Shown here: positions 18,872 through 28,700 of the stretch, piece by piece
Numbering within the stretch: position 1 is the first letter of the stretch
How the letters are laid out: the number at the start of each line of letters is the position of its first letter
NCBI GenBank assembly: GCA_903875225.1
Contig: CAIQVJ010000069.1
Coordinates: 22,515-86,514 of the forward strand
Reading direction: 5' to 3'
DNA length: 64,000 nucleotides
Source of the DNA: an uncultured Pseudomonadota bacterium
GTDB lineage: Bacteria > Myxococcota_A > UBA796 > SXON01
Notes under the pieces: model-generated
The model's input: only the letters and a program-made list of their open reading frames with translations
Told to the model about the DNA's origin: nothing
Databases searched by the model: none
Made by a program: the position numbers and the translations under genes

Positions 18872-19375
18872 ATGCGTCTTTCCCTCTCGACATTCCTCTT
18901 CGTCCCAGCATTGATCCTGATCGCCGCTTGCACAGGCAAGGCGGACGACACCGGCACCAAGAAGCACCCCCAGCAGGACACCGACACCGACACCGACGCC
19001 GACACGGACACCGACGCTGACAGCGATGCGGACACGGACACCGACGCCGACGCCGACGCCGACACCGATCCGAACGACCTCTCGGCCTACCACGAGTTCG
19101 TCGTCGCCCAGTCCGAGGTGCTCTGCACCCTCTGGGAGGCCTGCGGCTACCTCGACGACCAGGGCTACGCGGACGTGACCGAGTGCAAGTCCGCCGTCGC
19201 CGCGCACCTCCTGACCGACACCTGCCCCGGCTACGACCAGTCCGCCGCCCAGACCTGCGTCCAGATCGAAGTGACCGCCACCTCGAACTGCGCCTCGTAC
19301 GACGGCGCGATCCCCCCGGCATGCGGCGGCGTCTGCCCCCCCCCGCCCGACACCGGCGCGCCCCACGCGCGCTGA
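18872..19375 (+). CDS. Lipoprotein with Asp-Thr/Asp-Ala spacer and Cys-rich C-terminal domain
   Basis: 167 aa. A lipoprotein signal peptide (lipobox IAAC) is followed by a 31-residue alternating Asp-Thr/Asp-Ala/Asp-Ser run, then about 90 residues with seven cysteines (for example EVLCTLWEACGYL, ECKSA, DTCPGY, TCVQI, NCASY, ACGGVCPPP). Such acidic repeats commonly link the lipid anchor to a folded surface domain in Myxococcota and relatives and may bind calcium. No enzymatic motif is seen. ATG 18872 is chosen because GGAG lies 8 bases upstream and the signal peptide starts there. Follows murB by 24 bases. Confidence 0.7.
   Translation: MRLSLSTFLFVPALILIAACTGKADDTGTKKHPQQDTDTDTDADTDTDADSDADTDTDADADADTDPNDLSAYHEFVVAQSEVLCTLWEACGYLDDQGYADVTECKSAVAAHLLTDTCPGYDQSAAQTCVQIEVTATSNCASYDGAIPPACGGVCPPPPDTGAPHAR
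18977..19069 (+). repeat. Gac-acc/gac-gcc tandem repeat coding for (Asp-X)n spacer
   Basis: A 93-base run of six-base units (GAC plus ACC, GCC, ACG, AGC or GCT) inside the lipoprotein gene. Third-position variety shows selection on the peptide and not a recent DNA expansion. Confidence 0.9.
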
Positions 19376-19478
19376 TCGCCTCTCCGGGGCGCCCCCCGGG
19401 TCGGTGATTCGTTGGCGCGGCTGCGATTCGGCCTGACGTAGATCGCGTCGGGTCGACCTGCCGGAGTAAGCTGGAGCG

Positions 19479-21392
19479 GTGCATCGATGCGCCGCTCCTT
19501 TTTTTGCCCTCATGCTGCAGGCGTGCACGACCGCGAGCTTCGTGAGCCCGACGTGCGACCCGCGCGCGCTCGAAGCGGGTGAGGTCCGGGCGAGGCAGGT
19601 GCTCTGCACCGACGAGCTGATCCCCGACGGCGACGGCCACGTGGGCGACTGGCTCATCGAGAACAGCCTCGCGCGCTTCGTCCTCCGCGGGACCTACAGC
19701 TCGCTGTACACCCTCGACGAACCCGGCGGCACGCTGATCGATGCCGTGGCCGTGAACCCGGATGGCACGACCACACCCGACGTGCTCGGGGAGCTACGGG
19801 TGGCGGGCGAGAGGTCGAGCGTCGAGGTGGTGAACCCGACGGAAGGCGAACCGGCGATCGCCTCGCTGGTGCTCCCGGGGATGACGTGGTCGCTCTCCGC
19901 GGACGAGGCAGTGCTCCGGCTCACGTCGGCAGGCGCGGCCGTCGTCGCGCCGCTGCCCGGGGCGGAGCGCACGGGTACGACCTGGACGCTGGGCGCCGGA
20001 TTCCTGGGCGTGGATGGCACCGCGACGGCGGGCGAGCTGCCGACCACCGCTCTGACGCCCACGTTCGTGGCACCCGAACGCCAGGCCTGGACGAGCGCTG
20101 CGTATGGATCCGCGGCCGAGGTCGCAGCCGCAGTGGATGCGGACACGGTGCGCGTCGAGGTCGGTGGCGAGGCCGTGACGCGGCTCCCCGTCGTCGACGG
20201 CGAGGCCGAGGGGTGGGCGCCCGGGGGAGCCGTCCTGCAGGGAGAGCGCGCGGGGTGCACCTACGACGGCCTGGTGCTGCTCGCCTGCGGGAGCATGAAT
20301 CTGCGCGTGCGCGACGGAGCCGGAGACGACCTCGCGAGCACCTACACCGTCGGAGGGGTGAGCTGGGTGCTCCCGCCAGGCGGGGGTGTCGTGCCCGCCG
20401 GCGCGGATGCGCTGCTCGGCGTGCTGACTGCCGGCCCCGCGTACCCTGCGGTCACGGTGCCCTATGTGCCGGACGCGCGACCCGGCGCAGCCGTGAGCGA
20501 GACCCTGGCCCAGGAGATGGACGTGGACGGCGCTGTGTGGGCCGACCTCTCCCGCGTGGTCGCCCCCGATCCCGACGCCGCCTGGGCCAGCCCCGAGGCG
20601 ACGCACGACGCGACCGGCGAGGGCATCGGCTACGTCGTGGTGATCGCAGACGACGAGGTGCCCACGGCCGCCACCGATCCCCTCGACGCGCTCGGAGCGA
20701 TGGACACCGGGGAAGGACCGCGCCTGGTCGCCACAGCGGGCGTGCGCAGCCACAGCTTCGAGGGGGGGACCGTCGTGTCGTGGCCCTGGAGCGGGAACAG
20801 CAAGAAGCCCGCCCACGGCGTACCGCCCGGCGGCTTGGATGCGCTGGACCTGCTCTCCGTCGCCCGCGACAACAGCAGCGACCGACGCACCATCGTGGAC
20901 CGCGCCTGGGTGGATGCGGCGCTGGCGGACGCCCCGACCTACGCCTGGCCGGACGCGCCCACCGCGGTGTGGCTGGGCTCGCTTGCCGACCTCGACGTGT
21001 ACCTCACGCTGCTGGAGGGCTATGTCCCCGTCGCCCCGGTCGGCCCCCGCACCTGGATCGAGCTACCCACCGGGGACCACAACGCTCCAGGCGTGGAGGC
21101 GGGGATCTTCAGCGGCGAGACGACGGCTGGAAATGGGCCGCGCATAGAGGTTCTCGGGGGGCTCCACGTCGGCGAGAACCGGGTGTGGGACGTCGTCGTG
21201 CACGCTGCGCGCTGGATGGACGTACGCGAGGTGACGCTGCACACACCAGAGGGCTCCGTAGCATTGGACCTCGACCCCTTCGAAGAGCCCTCTGGCGGCG
21301 GTACCGTGCGGGTCCGCGTGCCCGCGACCGAGCCGTGGGTGGTCGCTACGGTGCAGGGGGCATCGGGGATCTGGGCAGTCCGCGGGTTTTGA
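19479..21392 (+). CDS. Putative lipoprotein resembling the N-terminal part of CehA/McbA-type metallohydrolases
   Basis: 637 aa, with a signal peptide and lipobox-like LQAC near residue 16. The start region (CDPRALEAGEVRAR, then GDGHVGDWLIENSLARFVLRG, then GGTLIDAVAVNPDG) resembles the beta-rich domain that precedes the PHP metallohydrolase in CehA/McbA-like proteins of Myxococcota. The end (ETTAGNGPRIEV, a G-N-G-P motif) resembles their C-terminal sandwich. In between I see no H-x-H-x-D PHP signature, so a hydrolase site is not evident. Function unknown, probably cell-surface. No strong ribosome-binding site; the GTG at 19479 is the first start before the signal peptide. Confidence 0.55.
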   Translation: MHRCAAPFFALMLQACTTASFVSPTCDPRALEAGEVRARQVLCTDELIPDGDGHVGDWLIENSLARFVLRGTYSSLYTLDEPGGTLIDAVAVNPDGTTTPDVLGELRVAGERSSVEVVNPTEGEPAIASLVLPGMTWSLSADEAVLRLTSAGAAVVAPLPGAERTGTTWTLGAGFLGVDGTATAGELPTTALTPTFVAPERQAWTSAAYGSAAEVAAAVDADTVRVEVGGEAVTRLPVVDGEAEGWAPGGAVLQGERAGCTYDGLVLLACGSMNLRVRDGAGDDLASTYTVGGVSWVLPPGGGVVPAGADALLGVLTAGPAYPAVTVPYVPDARPGAAVSETLAQEMDVDGAVWADLSRVVAPDPDAAWASPEATHDATGEGIGYVVVIADDEVPTAATDPLDALGAMDTGEGPRLVATAGVRSHSFEGGTVVSWPWSGNSKKPAHGVPPGGLDALDLLSVARDNSSDRRTIVDRAWVDAALADAPTYAWPDAPTAVWLGSLADLDVYLTLLEGYVPVAPVGPRTWIELPTGDHNAPGVEAGIFSGETTAGNGPRIEVLGGLHVGENRVWDVVVHAARWMDVREVTLHTPEGSVALDLDPFEEPSGGGTVRVRVPATEPWVVATVQGASGIWAVRGF

Positions 21393-21462
21393 CCTTGAGT
21401 TGTGGTAGCCTCCACGCGCAGTCTCGTTCCGAGGCTGTGTGTATCGCACCTCCGGAGACTCA

Positions 21463-21939
21463 ATGACCCCGATGTTCACTCGCTCCTCGCTGCTCGCCGC
21501 TGCTGCCCTCGCGCTCTCCCTTCCCGCGTTGGCCGGCTCCTCCAACAACAGTCACTCGGACGGGAACGGCCAATCCGGCGAAACCCACGGCAAGGCGTAC
21601 GCGGACGGGCATGGCCGCTCGGATCACGACGTTGCCTGCCCCTGCTTCACCGAGCGGGACCTGAAGAGCTGGTTCGACAGCGGGGACCAGTGCTACAACT
21701 ACACGGCGACGTCTGCCTACGGCAACGGCACCTACCTGGCCTACTACGACGGCCAGGGCCTCGAAGCCGGCGTGGCCGACTACTACTACGCCCCCGTGCC
21801 CTTCTGCGCCGCCGTGAACCTCACCACCTTCGCCGGCCCGTTCGTGGCCCCCATCACCGCCGATCAGTGGGACGCCTGCTCCGATCTCGTGCTGGACGTC
21901 GCCGAGGACCTCGGCATGACCTGCATCGCCCACCCCTGA
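21463..21939 (+). CDS. Secreted protein of unknown function
   Basis: 158 aa with a clear Sec signal peptide (hydrophobic residues about 7-22, likely cleavage after LPALA). The mature protein begins with a Ser/Asn/Gly/His-rich stretch and then a compact domain with six cysteines (ACPCF, QCYNY, FCAAV, ACSDL, TCIAH) and aromatic clusters (YLAYYDGQG, ADYYYAP). GGAG lies 7 bases before the ATG at 21463. I do not recognise the family. It may be an extracellular binding protein stabilised by disulfides. It converges on the AOS gene. Confidence 0.6.
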   Translation: MTPMFTRSSLLAAAALALSLPALAGSSNNSHSDGNGQSGETHGKAYADGHGRSDHDVACPCFTERDLKSWFDSGDQCYNYTATSAYGNGTYLAYYDGQGLEAGVADYYYAPVPFCAAVNLTTFAGPFVAPITADQWDACSDLVLDVAEDLGMTCIAHP

Positions 21940-21960
21940 TCCGCGGGGCTGCGAACCCGG

Positions 21961-21988
21961 GGGGTCGACCGCGCTGCCGGCCGACCCC
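21961..21988. terminator. Possible bidirectional hairpin between convergent genes
   Basis: GGGGTCG (21961-21967) pairs with CGACCCC (21982-21988) across a 14-base loop in the gap between two convergent genes. There is no clear T-tract, so this is a weak call. Confidence 0.35.
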
Positions 21989-22027
21989 GCTCCGCCCCCG
22001 GTGTGCCGGATCGTACCCGGGAGCCCG

Positions 22028-23605
22028 CTATCGCGCCGGAAGGATCCCCAACGCCCGGGCGTTTTCGCCGAGCACCTGCACCGTGCGGTCGATCTGGGCC
22101 GAGGTGTGGCTCGCGTTCACGATGAACCGGATGCGGCCCTCGTTGACGCCCACCGCCGGGAAAACCACCGGCACCGAGTACACGCCGTCCAGGTACAGCC
22201 TCGCGCACAGCGCGTAGAGCTTCTCGAGGTCCGGCACGTACACGGGGATCACCGGGCTCTGGCTCGTTCCAAGGTCGAAACCCTCGGCGATCAGCTTGCG
22301 GCGCATCTCCGCGTTCTTGTCGTGCAACGACTGGAGGAGCGCTGGATCCGTCTCGATCTCGTCCAGACACCCGAGGATGGTCGCAGCGTCCGGCGGCGTG
22401 AGGCAGGCCTGGAAGATGTAGGGCGTGGCGGTGGCCTGCAGCAGCGTGCAGAACCTCGCCTCCGAGGCGAAGAAGCCACCGACGGAGGCGGTCGCTTTCG
22501 AGAACGTGGACATGATGAAGTCCACGCGGTCGGTCACGCCGCACTGGCGGCAGTAGCCCCCGCCGTCCGGGCCGTAGAACCCGAAGCTGTGGGCCTCGTC
22601 CACGTAGAGGTAGAACTTGAACTCGTCCTTCAGCGCCGCGATGGCCGCCAGCGGCGCCATGTCGCCGCTCATCGAGTACACGCTCTCCACGGCCACGAAG
22701 ACGTTTTCGTGGTGCGGGCTGTACTTGCGCAGCTTGTCCGCCAGATCCTCGACATCGTTGTGCTTGAACGCCAACCACTTCTTGCCGCCGAGCTTCACCC
22801 CGTCGATCATGCTCGCGTGGGACTCGCGGTCGAGCAGGATGAGGTCCTTCGGGCCGGCGAGCGCCGAGAGGGCCCCAAGGTTCGCCGTGTAGCCGGTGGG
22901 GAACAGGATCGCGCGCTCCTTCCCGACCATCTTCGCCACCCGCCGCTCGATCTCCCGGTGCATGGTGTTCAGCCCACCGGACGGCGCCGAGGTCCCGCAG
23001 CCGGTGCCGTACAGCGCGGTCGCCGTTCGCGTCTTCTCGATCACCCTCGGGTTGCGGTTCAGCCCCAGGTAGAGGTTCAGCGACCAGACGATGCACTCCC
23101 GCTTCTCACCCGTCGTGCCCGAGACGATCGATGCGACCGTGTCGCTCCCCCGCTCTGTGTGCAGGTCGGACGAGAACATGTGCTTCAGAGCCTGCTCTTC
23201 CTTGATCCGGTGCAGCTCGGTGGCGACAGCTGCGACGTCGGTGATGCCGGCACGCCCCATCTCGGTCCGCACCTGCCCGAGGATCCGGGCGCCCAGCGCC
23301 TTGAACCCGTTGGTCACCGCGTGGGCGAGCCTGGCGTCGATCTCGGGGGTGACATCGATGAACACGACGGCGAAGCCGGGCGTGCCGTCCCCGAGGATCT
23401 CCCGGCGGACGACGCTGCCGCTCACCCGGACGGCATCGGTGCCGTGCACGTGGATGTCGACATCGATCGCGCGGCCAGGCTCGATGCTTCCCTTCAACAG
23501 GCAGCCGCCCGCGGAGAGGTTCACAACCGGAAAGGGAGCCTCGAACGCTTCGGAGTACGCCTCGCCGGTAGCGGTGATGCGTGCGTGGATGCGGGGGAAT
23601 GACAT
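22028..23605 (-). CDS. PilZ domain fused to alpha-oxoamine synthase (PLP-dependent)
   Basis: 525 aa. Residues 1-105 form a PilZ-type c-di-GMP receptor: R5-I-H-A-R9 (the R-x-x-x-R clamp) and N29-L-S31-A-G-G34 (the D/N-x-S-x-x-G motif). Residues about 130-525 are an alpha-oxoamine synthase of the KBL/AONS/serine palmitoyltransferase/CqsA fold type I class, with FPTGYTANLGAL, ESVYSMSGD, the PLP ring aspartate in DEAHSFG (336-342) and the Schiff-base lysine K370 in STFSKATASVGG. Known chemistry: decarboxylative condensation of an amino acid with an acyl thioester to a 2-amino-ketone. The last gene of the operon, 64 bases after the acyl carrier protein gene, which suggests an acyl-ACP donor made by the neighbouring FAAL. 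Inference: c-di-GMP directly gates this enzyme. The amino-acid substrate is not readable. Confidence 0.9.
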   Translation of the reverse strand: MSFPRIHARITATGEAYSEAFEAPFPVVNLSAGGCLLKGSIEPGRAIDVDIHVHGTDAVRVSGSVVRREILGDGTPGFAVVFIDVTPEIDARLAHAVTNGFKALGARILGQVRTEMGRAGITDVAAVATELHRIKEEQALKHMFSSDLHTERGSDTVASIVSGTTGEKRECIVWSLNLYLGLNRNPRVIEKTRTATALYGTGCGTSAPSGGLNTMHREIERRVAKMVGKERAILFPTGYTANLGALSALAGPKDLILLDRESHASMIDGVKLGGKKWLAFKHNDVEDLADKLRKYSPHHENVFVAVESVYSMSGDMAPLAAIAALKDEFKFYLYVDEAHSFGFYGPDGGGYCRQCGVTDRVDFIMSTFSKATASVGGFFASEARFCTLLQATATPYIFQACLTPPDAATILGCLDEIETDPALLQSLHDKNAEMRRKLIAEGFDLGTSQSPVIPVYVPDLEKLYALCARLYLDGVYSVPVVFPAVGVNEGRIRFIVNASHTSAQIDRTVQVLGENARALGILPAR

Positions 23606-23669
23606 GGTTCAGTCCAGGAGCCCGAGAGGGGCAAGGGAGGGTAGGCGGGAACGTCGACGAGCGCGGGGG

Positions 23670-23924
23670 TCAGGAGCGGAGGACGTAGTCCACGAGCTTC
23701 TCGATGGTGTCGTGCTCGGTGACGAGCACCGAGGGCACGTCCCGGCCCGCGAGGAGGCCGATCTCGTACGCGATGTTCACGCCGGCAAGGGAGTCCACGC
23801 CGTGACGGTGGAGCGATTCGCTGTGCTTGATCCGCTCCGGCGGGATCTCGGCGCACTCTGAGACGATGGCGACGACACGCTCGCGGAGCTCGTCGCGGCT
23901 GAGTTTCTCGAATGGATTCTGCAC
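23670..23924 (-). CDS. Stand-alone acyl carrier protein
   Basis: 84 aa. Has the four-helix ACP pattern with the phosphopantetheine serine S45 in HRHGVDSLAGVN (D-S-L motif). It is not the housekeeping AcpP, whose motif is usually E/D-D-L-G-A-D-S-L-D; the helix II start here is V-D-S-L-A-G. Located between the fatty acyl-AMP ligase (56-base gap) and the PilZ-oxoamine synthase (64-base gap), so it probably carries the activated acyl chain from one to the other. A phosphopantetheinyl transferase must come from elsewhere in the genome. Confidence 0.88.
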   Translation of the reverse strand: MQNPFEKLSRDELRERVVAIVSECAEIPPERIKHSESLHRHGVDSLAGVNIAYEIGLLAGRDVPSVLVTEHDTIEKLVDYVLRS

Positions 23925-23980
23925 GGAGATGCCTTTTTCAGGGGGGTGGGGCTGCGGGGCAGTTCGGCCGGCCGCGGGGC

Positions 23981-25762
23981 TCAGGGTACCAGATCGAGCG
24001 TGCCGTTCAGCATGCCGTTCTTGCTGGCCTGACGCTGGATCTTGCCGCTCGTCGTCTTGGGGATGGTGCCCTGGCGAACGAGCTCCACGCGGTGCACCCG
24101 GAGTCCGTGGACCTCGGAGATCGCGTTGCGGATGGTCGCTATGACCTCGTCACTGCGCGCAGGCACCTCGGCGATCAGGCCGATGCGCTCTTCTCCGCCT
24201 TCTTCGAACGCAAAGGCGGCGACACAGCCGGGCCGGATCTGGGGGCAGGCGTCCTGGGCCGTGTACTCGAGATCCTGCGGGTAGTAGTTGGCGCCGCGGA
24301 TGATGATCATGTCCTTCAAGCGGCCCGTGACGAAGATCTCGCCCTCGTGGAGAAAGCCGAGGTCCCCCGTGCGCAGGTGGGGAGTCTGCAGCGTGGTGCC
24401 GCCAGACCCCGCGATGGAAGAGCCCGGCGGCAGCGCCGCGAGCGTGGCCTGCAGACGGTCCGCTGTCGCTGTGGCGTTTCCGTAGTAGCTCACGGCCACT
24501 GAGGGGCCGGAGACCCAGATCTCCCCCACGCCCGTGCCGTGGCGCGGGATGCGCGTGTCCGGGTCGACGATCACGACGTTCATCCCGAACCCGGGAATGC
24601 CGCAACCGACCGTGGCGCGCCCCGCACCCTCGGGAACGACAGCGACCTCGTGCTGCTCGAGCTGGGCCTCGTCCACCCACAGCAGGCGGGCATCACGCGA
24701 CCAGTGCACGGCGGCGACCTTGCAGGTGCACTCGGAGAGCCCGTACCCGGGGGAGAACGTGCGGGCGCGGAACCCGACCGGGGCGAACCTGTCGGTGAAC
24801 CGCTTCATGGTCTCCGCCCGGACCGGCTCGGCGGCGGTGAGCCCCATGCGCCAGTGCGAGAGGTCCAGCTTCGCCACCTCGGCGTCCGTGACCTTGCGCG
24901 CCGCGAGCTCATAAATGAAGTTGGGGCCGCCCGAGTGGGTGGCCTTGTAGTCCGACATCGCCTGCAGCCACATCTGCGGGCGCTGGATCACCTGGATGGG
25001 CGACATCTGCACCGAGAGGAACCCGCCGATCACCGGGGCGAGGATCCCGTAGAGGAGCCCGAGGTCGTGGAACGCCGGGAGCCAGTTCAGCGAGACGCTG
25101 TGCTCGTCGTGCTGCCAGTCCTCGTCGAGGTAGGCCACGTTGTGGACCACGTTCCGGTGCGTGAGGGAGGCTCCCTTGGGATCGGCCGTGGACCCCGAGG
25201 TGTACTGGATGAGGCAGATGTCGTCGAGCGTCGGCGCGGGCGGGAGCACCACGTCGTCCCCGACGGGCGGCACATCGTCGGTGCCGATGCAGACCATCTG
25301 CGAGAATGCCTCATCCTGGGCGACCGCCGGGCGGATCGCGGCGAGCACCTCGGCGGTGGTGAGCACGAACCGCGGGCGCGAGCTCTCGACGATGGTGCGG
25401 AGCCGCTGGAGGCTCCGGGCGGGCTTGAGCGTGTTGAGCGGGGGCGCGGGCACGGCGACGGCGCCCATCAGCGCACACCCCAGGAAGCCGTACATGAAGT
25501 CCATGCCCGGAGGGTAGAGCAGGAGCACGCGGTCTCCCGGTTGGCCGTTCTGCAGCATCAACGCTGCGATCGCCCGGGCCCGCTGGCGGAGCTGGCCGTA
25601 CGTGCAGCTGATCGGTCCGCTCGGGTCCCCGAGGTATACGAACGCGAGCTTGTCCGGCGTCTCGTCCGCCCGCCGGTCCAGGGCGACCTTCAGCGGCTCG
25701 ACCCGGTTCGGGTCGGTCTCGCGGCTCTTTCCGGGATTGGCCTTGGGATCCACTGTCGTCAT
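23981..25762 (-). CDS. Fatty acyl-AMP ligase (FAAL)
   Basis: 593 aa, ANL superfamily. Seen: the ATP-loop YTSGSTADPKGASLTHRN, the PFHHDMGL-like LPAFHDLGLLYG, A5-region GYGLSECTCKV, the hinge region LRTGDLGFLHEGEIFVTGRLKD, the FAAL-typical IRGANYYPQDLE and the A10 lysine in TTSGKIQRQ. FAALs activate fatty acids as acyl-adenylates and hand them to an ACP, not to CoA. The extra segment between the N- and C-terminal parts that blocks CoA use in FAALs is consistent with the length. The start ATG (25762) overlaps the kinase stop as ATGA, so translation is coupled. Upstream open frame beyond 25762 is out-of-family and rejected. Confidence 0.9.
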   Translation of the reverse strand: MTTVDPKANPGKSRETDPNRVEPLKVALDRRADETPDKLAFVYLGDPSGPISCTYGQLRQRARAIAALMLQNGQPGDRVLLLYPPGMDFMYGFLGCALMGAVAVPAPPLNTLKPARSLQRLRTIVESSRPRFVLTTAEVLAAIRPAVAQDEAFSQMVCIGTDDVPPVGDDVVLPPAPTLDDICLIQYTSGSTADPKGASLTHRNVVHNVAYLDEDWQHDEHSVSLNWLPAFHDLGLLYGILAPVIGGFLSVQMSPIQVIQRPQMWLQAMSDYKATHSGGPNFIYELAARKVTDAEVAKLDLSHWRMGLTAAEPVRAETMKRFTDRFAPVGFRARTFSPGYGLSECTCKVAAVHWSRDARLLWVDEAQLEQHEVAVVPEGAGRATVGCGIPGFGMNVVIVDPDTRIPRHGTGVGEIWVSGPSVAVSYYGNATATADRLQATLAALPPGSSIAGSGGTTLQTPHLRTGDLGFLHEGEIFVTGRLKDMIIIRGANYYPQDLEYTAQDACPQIRPGCVAAFAFEEGGEERIGLIAEVPARSDEVIATIRNAISEVHGLRVHRVELVRQGTIPKTTSGKIQRQASKNGMLNGTLDLVP

Positions 25763-28700
25763 TCCGTGACCTCGAGGAGGATGAAGGTGATGTCGTCTTC
25801 CTGTTGCTGACCGACCAGCATGGCGTTCAGCGCCGCACCGAACGCCGTGCAGGCCTCGCTGACCGGGCGATCGCCGTAGGAGGCGAAGAGCTTCGACGTC
25901 TGCCGGTTGCCGAGCATGCGGCCATTGTTCCGCAGCTCCAGGACGCCATCCGTGCACAGCATGATGCGGTCGCCGGGATGGATGGGGATGCAAACGCTGC
26001 CGGTCGTGAAGGCATCGGCGGTGCCGAGCGCGGTTCCCGCGGCATTCAGCACCGAGCTCTTCCCGCCCTGGATGAGGTAGATCTCGGGACCACCCGCGTT
26101 CCACCAGGACAATGTCTTCGCCCTCGGGTCGATCAGCCCCATCGACATCGTCATGTGGTACCCGGCGAAGGTCTTCACCCGGGCGTTCAGGTACCCCATG
26201 ATCTCGGGCGGGCTCGCGTTCGGGAAGATCCCGCAGACCGCCTCGAAGGCGCCCGCCACCGAGCTGGTGAGCATCGCGGGGCCGGCTCCGTGGCCGCTCA
26301 CGTCGCCGAGGACGACGAGCGTGGAGCCGTCTTCGCGCGTGTGGTGCCACCACCAGTCACCGCCGCACTGCGCGGTCGCCTGGTAGAACCCGGCACCCCG
26401 GATCCCCGGAGCTTCGAAGGTCGAGGACTTCGGCAGCAGCAGGTTCTGCACCACGCCCAGGATCTCCAGATCTCGAGCCAGGGCCGCGCGCTCGGCCTCG
26501 AGACGTGCGGTCCGCGCCGTCTGCACCGCGATGGCGATGTGGTTGGAGACGCCGAGGAGCAGGTTGACGTCGTCCTCGGTGAACATCCCCTTGGCCAGCC
26601 GACTGTCGAGGTAGACGACGCCGATCAGCCGGTCCCGCACCATCAACGGGGCGGCGATGATGCTGCGGAGCCCGTACGCCACGATGCTCTTGGAGCCGAG
26701 CGCCTCGCCGTCCTCACTGCCGGTGAGGACCACGGGCGCGCGCGTCTCGATGACCTTGCGGACGATGGTCTGGCTGATCTTCTCGGTCCCCGCCCCTGTG
26801 CTCGCCTTCAGGACGAGCTCACCCGAATCCGCGAGCAGGAAGAACATCGCCCGCTCGGCGCCGAGCACCTTCGTGAGTTCGGCGAGCGCGTTCTGTGCCT
26901 GGGCATCGGGGTCGAGCGTCGAGCCCGAGGCGAGGCTCACCTGCAGCAGCGCATCCGCATACCGCTGGCTCTGGTTCAGGGAGGTCGCGACAGTGCCGCC
27001 GACCATCGTGCGCCCCGCCGCGGGCGAGGCCACCTTCTCCTCCTTCAAGCCGAACTCGGCGCGCACCCGGCGCGCCTTCTGCCGCCAGCGCTCCGCCTGC
27101 GCGAGCTCAAGGGCCTGGTTCGCGTAGTAGCCGCCCACCGAGTCGCCCATGTCGAGAGCGAGCCGCGCCCGCTCCACGGCGATGTAGAAAGCGCCGCGCT
27201 TGCTCCCGCAGCGGGTAGCGAGGCGATCGGCGGCCGCGAGCAGGCGCTGCGCCCGCACCAGCTTCCCGTCCGCCCGCGCCAGCACGGCCCGGAAGAGGAC
27301 CGCGTGGCAGCTGAACACCGGGACCATGGCGCGCATGCGCAGACCGAAGGCCTCGTGCTCGAAGCGCTTGCGGGCGGCCACCTTCTCGGGGCCCTTCGCC
27401 GCCTGGAACTGGGCCAGACGCGCGTAGCCGGCCAGCACCCGTGCGGCGTTCGAGTAGTAGTCCTCGCTGAGGAGCTGCTGGAAGCCGGCGATCTGCTCGT
27501 CGACCTCCGGGCCCGTGTCCTCGCTGTCGGAGAGCACCTCGAGCGAGGCGATGCAGCGCGCGAGACCGACGTACACCGTGTTGGAGAGCGGCTTGAACTC
27601 CTTCTCCAGGCGCTCCCACAGCGGCAGCGCCTCGCTGGTCGCGCCGGACACCATCAATTCGCAGTACAGCACGCTCATCGTGTTGTACCGGAACATCAGG
27701 TTGTTGGTGCGGTCGAGCTGAGCCACGTTCGCCCGGATGTGCTCGATCGCCGCGGTGGTGAGGCCGCCGTGCAGGAACGAGTACGCCTGCTCGGTGATCA
27801 TCATCGCCTGGTACCAGGAGCCGGGCACGTGCCGATCCAGCGCTGGCAGCGCCTCGACGAGCATCTGGTTGCCTTTCACCAGATCGCCCGCCCACTTGGT
27901 CCCGACAGCGTGGTAGGCGTGACAGACGGAGAGCGCGGCGGCGTCGCCCAGCCCCTCCGCCATGCGGATCCCCTTGTTGCAGTAGTACTCGACGAGCCGG
28001 CTGAGCCCGCCGAGGCCCAGGACCGCGCCGTACACGCTGTTGGTGATCGCGGCATCTCCGGTGGCCCCGAGAAAGTGCACGTTCAGGAAGTCCCGGACGA
28101 TGAACTGACCCATCAGGACGGGCTTTCCCTGGAAGAGCGCGATCATGCTGCCGGTGTAGTGGAGCTGGGAGAGCGTGGTGCGCCGCTCCCGCTCCGCCCC
28201 CTGCGCCCGGCCGTAGCCGATCCCGGTGAGCGCGAGGACGTTCCCCAGCGCCACGGCCCACAGCATCGTGACGATCTGCATCACGAAGCTCTTGGGGTAC
28301 GGCTTGCCGAGCACACGGAACGCCTCGTACAGGGAGGCGAGCGCGTCGTCGTTGCGGCCCTGGCTCGCGTAGGAGAGCGTGAGCAGGTTCTGGAGCCGGA
28401 ACCGGTCTTCCTGCCGCTGCGCCCGCTGCAACGCGGCCTGCAGGTGGGCGAACGCGTCGTCCAGCCGACCGGTGAGGGCGCAGGCGCGGCCGAGCCCCTC
28501 CAGGAGGCGCATGGCCACCTCGTCGAACATCCCGGCGGGTCCCGCGAGCTGCCGGGCACGATCGAGCAGCGCGAAGGCCTCCTCGTTCGCGTGTTCGTCC
28601 ACCGCGCGGAGCCCGGCCGCGAGGTTTCGCTCGCACGCGAGCCTCGGGTTCTTCGCGACGTGGCCCTCTGCGTAGTGCCGTGCGATGCCGTAGAGGTTCT

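Noticed and set aside
18977..19069. Six-base tandem repeats that could look like a CRISPR or satellite
   Set aside because: The units are codons for Asp-X, no spacers exist, and the run is within a lipoprotein gene.
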